From Torreya grandis (taxonomy: Eukaryota; Streptophyta; Pinopsida; Cupressales; Taxaceae), in assembly GCA_037957365.1 (NCBI GenBank), contig JARHVA010002373.1, forward strand, positions 7,501 through 71,500: 64,000 bases of DNA, given 5' to 3'. A program made the position numbers and the translations under genes. Under the pieces are notes generated by a model. The model saw only the letters and a list, made by a program, of their open reading frames with translations. It did no database searches and was not told the DNA's origin. This document shows positions 61,243 to 64,000 of the stretch, in pieces (the stretch's first letter is position 1; every line of letters begins with the position of its first letter).

Positions 61243-61707
61243 ATAATCATAACAATCTTGGTTAAGGGTAGGCTAGTAATTGCCTAGGTGAAGGATATGC
61301 TTGGCCATAATGAGGCCACTAAATTGACCCCCATATATACCATCATGTGTCTCTTTGATGGCATGAGAGGCTTCTGAACCATGGAGGCAACATAATATGA
61401 GGCCATCCCAGCTTTGTTTGTAGAGAATTCCTCCCATAATGTTATAATAAGAGGTGCTTTGAAAAAATGCTTGATGGGCATTCCCAGAGAGGCTAGGGGG
61501 ACCTATGCTAAGGTGAATATAGTTGAAGGTTTACTGGTACCAAAGGTTAGGTAGAGTTTCCTCCACACTAAAGATGGTTAGAATGTCTGATTTGGTGTAG
61601 GAAGGTTTAGTGAGGAGATGGACAATTATGGATAGTTTGGAGCTTGAGGGTACTAATGGGATCTGAGAGGCAAGTGAAGCCATGGTACCAACAAACTTGT
61701 TGGTAGA
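61243..61707 (-). pseudogene. Linker between second RNase H and integrase
   Basis: Minus-strand frame 61284-61481 and its neighbours read as a decayed zinc-binding N-terminal part of integrase and linker (for example GGQFSGL near 61330, LLCCLHGSEAS near 61390). Several stops are present. No separate gene. Confidence 0.55.
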
Positions 61708-62061
61708 TCAAGGGGTGGTTTGGATATGGTAGTGATCAAATGAGGCTAAGATTTTTATGATGAGTTGTATATACAATTGTATTATTTCATTCTTACACTG
61801 GTAAATGCCATTGACATGGTTAACCACAAATTGGGAGTCCCCAAAGATATTGATTGGTCTAACTCCTAGGGCTAGGGAAATTTGAAGAGCTATCACTAGG
61901 CACCCTTCGTACTTGGCCACATTATTGGTGCATTCAAAGTCAAGTTTAAAGGATAAGGGAAGTGGTTCATTGATAAGGGGGATAAGGACAATATTGGCTC
62001 CCCTACCATGCTGACATTTAGAACCATCAAAAAACATGGTTATGTGATTGGTGAAATCCAC
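61708..62061 (-). pseudogene. Second (archaeal-type) RNase H domain of a Tat/Ogre-like gypsy element
   Basis: Open frame of 117 codons with FFDGSKCQHGRGANIVLI at the start, ECTNNVAKYEG in the middle and INIFGDSQFVVNHVNG after it. The acidic residues expected for catalysis are visible at positions 12 (Asp), 52 (Glu) and 75 (Asp). A second RNase H between the retroviral-type RNase H and integrase is characteristic of the Tat lineage of plant Ty3/gypsy elements. The enzyme degrades RNA in RNA-DNA hybrids during reverse transcription. This is the best preserved piece of the element. Confidence 0.88.
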
Positions 62062-62773
62062 TTGAGATAGGCTTGTGATAGACTCATCTATAAATGCAAG
62101 AGGGGGAGATTGATTGTTTGCTAGGGGTGACCTCAGCTAGTTAGTCAATGATTACTTGCCCCTTGATCAAATTTTTTTGGAGGAACTCAAGGTCAAACTC
62201 AACTAGAAGCATGAGCCATTTAGTTATACACTAGTTTTGGTATGGTTTGGAGTGCATGTATTTGAGGGGGTTACTATTGGTTATGACAAAAGTTTTGTGG
62301 TTAAGATGGTAGTGGCGAAGCTTGGTGACCATGAAGACTAGGGCTAGACATAGTTTCTTAGCATACGTGTACTGAGTCTCATATTCAACAAGTGTGTGGC
62401 TAATGTAATAGATAGCTAGCTCCTTATGTTTTTCATTTTGATGGGCAAGCATTACCCCTAAGGAGTGGTCTGTGGTAGATATATAGAGGTAGAAAGGTTG
62501 GTAATCCTTAGGAGGTGTAAAGACATGTGGAGATAATAGGTACTCTTTGAGTGCATCAAAGGCCTTTTGACAATCGACATTCCACTTGAAAGAGACATCC
62601 TTTTATAAGAGGTGGTAGAAGGGTTGACACCAATTGAAGAGCTAGGAGATGAAGTGACAAATAGATTAAAGCTTTCCCTATACATTGTGGAGTTGTTTAA
62701 GATTAGTCAGAGGTAGCATCTCAAGGATGGATTTGATTTTGGCTAGATCAACTTTGATTCCTTGAAGATAAAC
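62062..62773 (-). pseudogene. Gypsy reverse transcriptase C-terminal part and first RNase H, truncated
   Basis: Minus strand from 62773: GIKVDLAKIKSILEMLPLTN, then FKWNVDCQKAFDALKEYLLS near 62570, and FYLYISTTDHSLG. Next comes the RNase H part at 62452-62231 with AIYYISHTLVEYETQYTYAKKLCLALVF and LRHYHLNHKTFVITNSNPLKYMHSKP. These are standard landmarks of the thumb/connection and RNase H of gypsy pol. The catalytic YxDD half of the reverse transcriptase, protease and gag are not in the window: the sequence breaks at 62773/62774. Frameshifts separate the blocks. Confidence 0.88.
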
Positions 62774-64000
62774 TGATGAGCTCAGAATATGGCTCATTAT
62801 TGACATAATATTTCCCTCAATCCATCTCTCAAAGGATATTATTATCTTATGCAAATCTTAGAATCTTATATATCTATTACATGGAAAATAGATATTTGTC
62901 TTGTTTATATTGAACCAAAGACTAAACCTTTACTTTATCATTAATGTCTAATACATAGCATGTTTTAGTGATCTTTGGTGTGAAGAATGCTCAGAAAAAA
63001 GACATAGGCTTATTTGTACAGATTTTGCAGGCTTGTTTCTATGGACTTTGCAGGCTTGTTTCTACAAAATATGCAGGCTTGTTTCTACGGACTCCATAGG
63101 CTTATTTCTATGGACTCTACAGGCTTGTTTCTATAGACTCTACAAGCTTGTTTCTATGGACTCTACATGCTTATTTTTATGGACTTTGCAAGCTCATTTC
63201 TACGAACTCTGCAGGCTCATTCCTCCTAACTCTGTAGGGTCAATTTTGAGAATTCTATAAGGATAAAGCCACAAATGGGAAGCTGAAGGCTAGATAGGAT
63301 AAGAAAGAACCATTACAACTGGAATCAAATAAGTAAAATAACTGCCTGCTATTTTGAAGGACTTGCTTTTGATAAACTTGTATGTAATTAGATTTTAGAA
63401 CTATTATAGGATAGGATATTTATTTCATCAAAATAATTAAATCTCTTAGAAATCTAATCTCCTATCTTTGGATGAAGGGATCGACCAAGGAGTCCTATTC
63501 TTTTGCATCCTATTTTGAGTTGATTGTATTAGTATAAAGTGTAAGACTTTCGACTATGAATATAATAGAAGATATAGAGAAAATAAAGAATCAAGAATCA
63601 GATATTATAAAAGCATACAAGTTTCAGCTAGATTGTAATCATTTTATTTCTATGAATTGATACTTCAATTTTTAGCACTGATTAATCTTTGTTCTTGAGT
63701 TCAAGAGGAGCAAGGGCCCACTCTCCTTGGAAACAAGAACTATGTACGGTATCTATGTTCTATTTTATTAATTTATTGTTATAATTAATTAGAATCTTGT
63801 TACTATTTGCATTTATTTATAAAAACATCAAAACAAATTCATAGTTTTAAAAGAGCATTTTCTTATTTCATTTCTTTTCTACGTAAAGTATGTTTTCTTT
63901 AACAGTAGAAGTGTGAAGCAAATTTCCTTTCGTAAGTAGGAATGTGAATTTACTTTCTTTGAAAACATAAAATAGGAGTGTGATCTTTTACTTCCAGCAA
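62774..64000. mobile_element. Sequence inserted into the gypsy reverse transcriptase, possible LTR starting at 62774
   Basis: The coding match ends exactly before TGATGAGCTCAGAATATGG, which starts with TG as an LTR would. TAAAC (62769-62773) would be the left target duplication. The right end and any second LTR lie outside the window or are not recognisable. Inside are the 23-bp minisatellite, a TATAAA near 63533 and several AATAAA-like words near 63565-63590. No protein domain was found up to 64000. Confidence 0.35.
63006..63258. repeat. 23-bp minisatellite, 11 units without indels
   Basis: Unit consensus AGGCTTGTTTCTATGGACT plus CTGC. Units start every 23 bases from 63006 to 63236. Outer units are more mutated than central ones. 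The plus frame 63033-63260 simply reads through the repeat. Confidence 0.93.

Overview
The window looks like intergenic DNA from a seed plant with a very large, repeat-filled genome. A gymnosperm is my best guess. The reasons are the low GC and scarcity of CG dinucleotides, the many old and heavily mutated Ty1/copia, Ty3/gypsy and LINE pieces, the telomere-like satellite DNA inside the sequence, and a transposase-like gene of a kind I associate with ferns, lycophytes, mosses and gymnosperms. No intact host gene was found. Percent identities and compositions are judged by eye.

Layout. 1-6.7 kb is AT-rich with a long TG microsatellite, a TA run and a possible coding fragment. 7.1-10.7 kb is a tandem array of a unit of about 560 bp. 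From 11.7 to 30.9 kb lies one nested structure. A minus-strand transposase-like pseudogene (start at 30853, end near 11692) is cut into three pieces by two LTR-element insertions. One is a cluster of four copia-type LTRs (14310-18797, target duplication GAGAG). The other is an 11.6 kb gag-like, pol-less gypsy element (19201-30761, target duplication ATTAG/ATTAT). Removing each insertion with one copy of its duplication puts the pseudogene reading frame back in register.

31-33.4 kb holds telomere-like satellite DNA and clusters of GATC-centred palindromes. 34.5-36.1 kb is a minus-strand LINE reverse transcriptase relic. It is followed by the only CG-rich island of the window (36.14-36.49 kb), which carries three back-to-back palindromes. 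36.6-39.7 and 48.3-51.6 kb are two diverged direct copies of a repeat with a LINE ORF1-like (DUF4283 plus zinc knuckle) relic. Between them are a local tandem repeat family, a pogo-type DDE transposase relic (43.96-44.66 kb, minus), a second LINE reverse transcriptase (44.9-46.4 kb, plus) and a CA-headed tandem dimer. A third ORF1-like relic sits at 53.07-54.10 kb.

55-62.8 kb appears to be one degraded Ty3/gypsy element of the Tat/Ogre type in minus orientation: reverse transcriptase tail, RNase H, a second RNase H and integrase. Downstream of the integrase, on the opposite strand, is a plant-mobile-domain ORF with a coiled-coil tail. Nearly all stops in that tail are TAG or TAA at positions that fit former CAG or CAA glutamine codons. 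The reverse transcriptase is cut at 62773 by another sequence that contains a strictly periodic 23-bp minisatellite.
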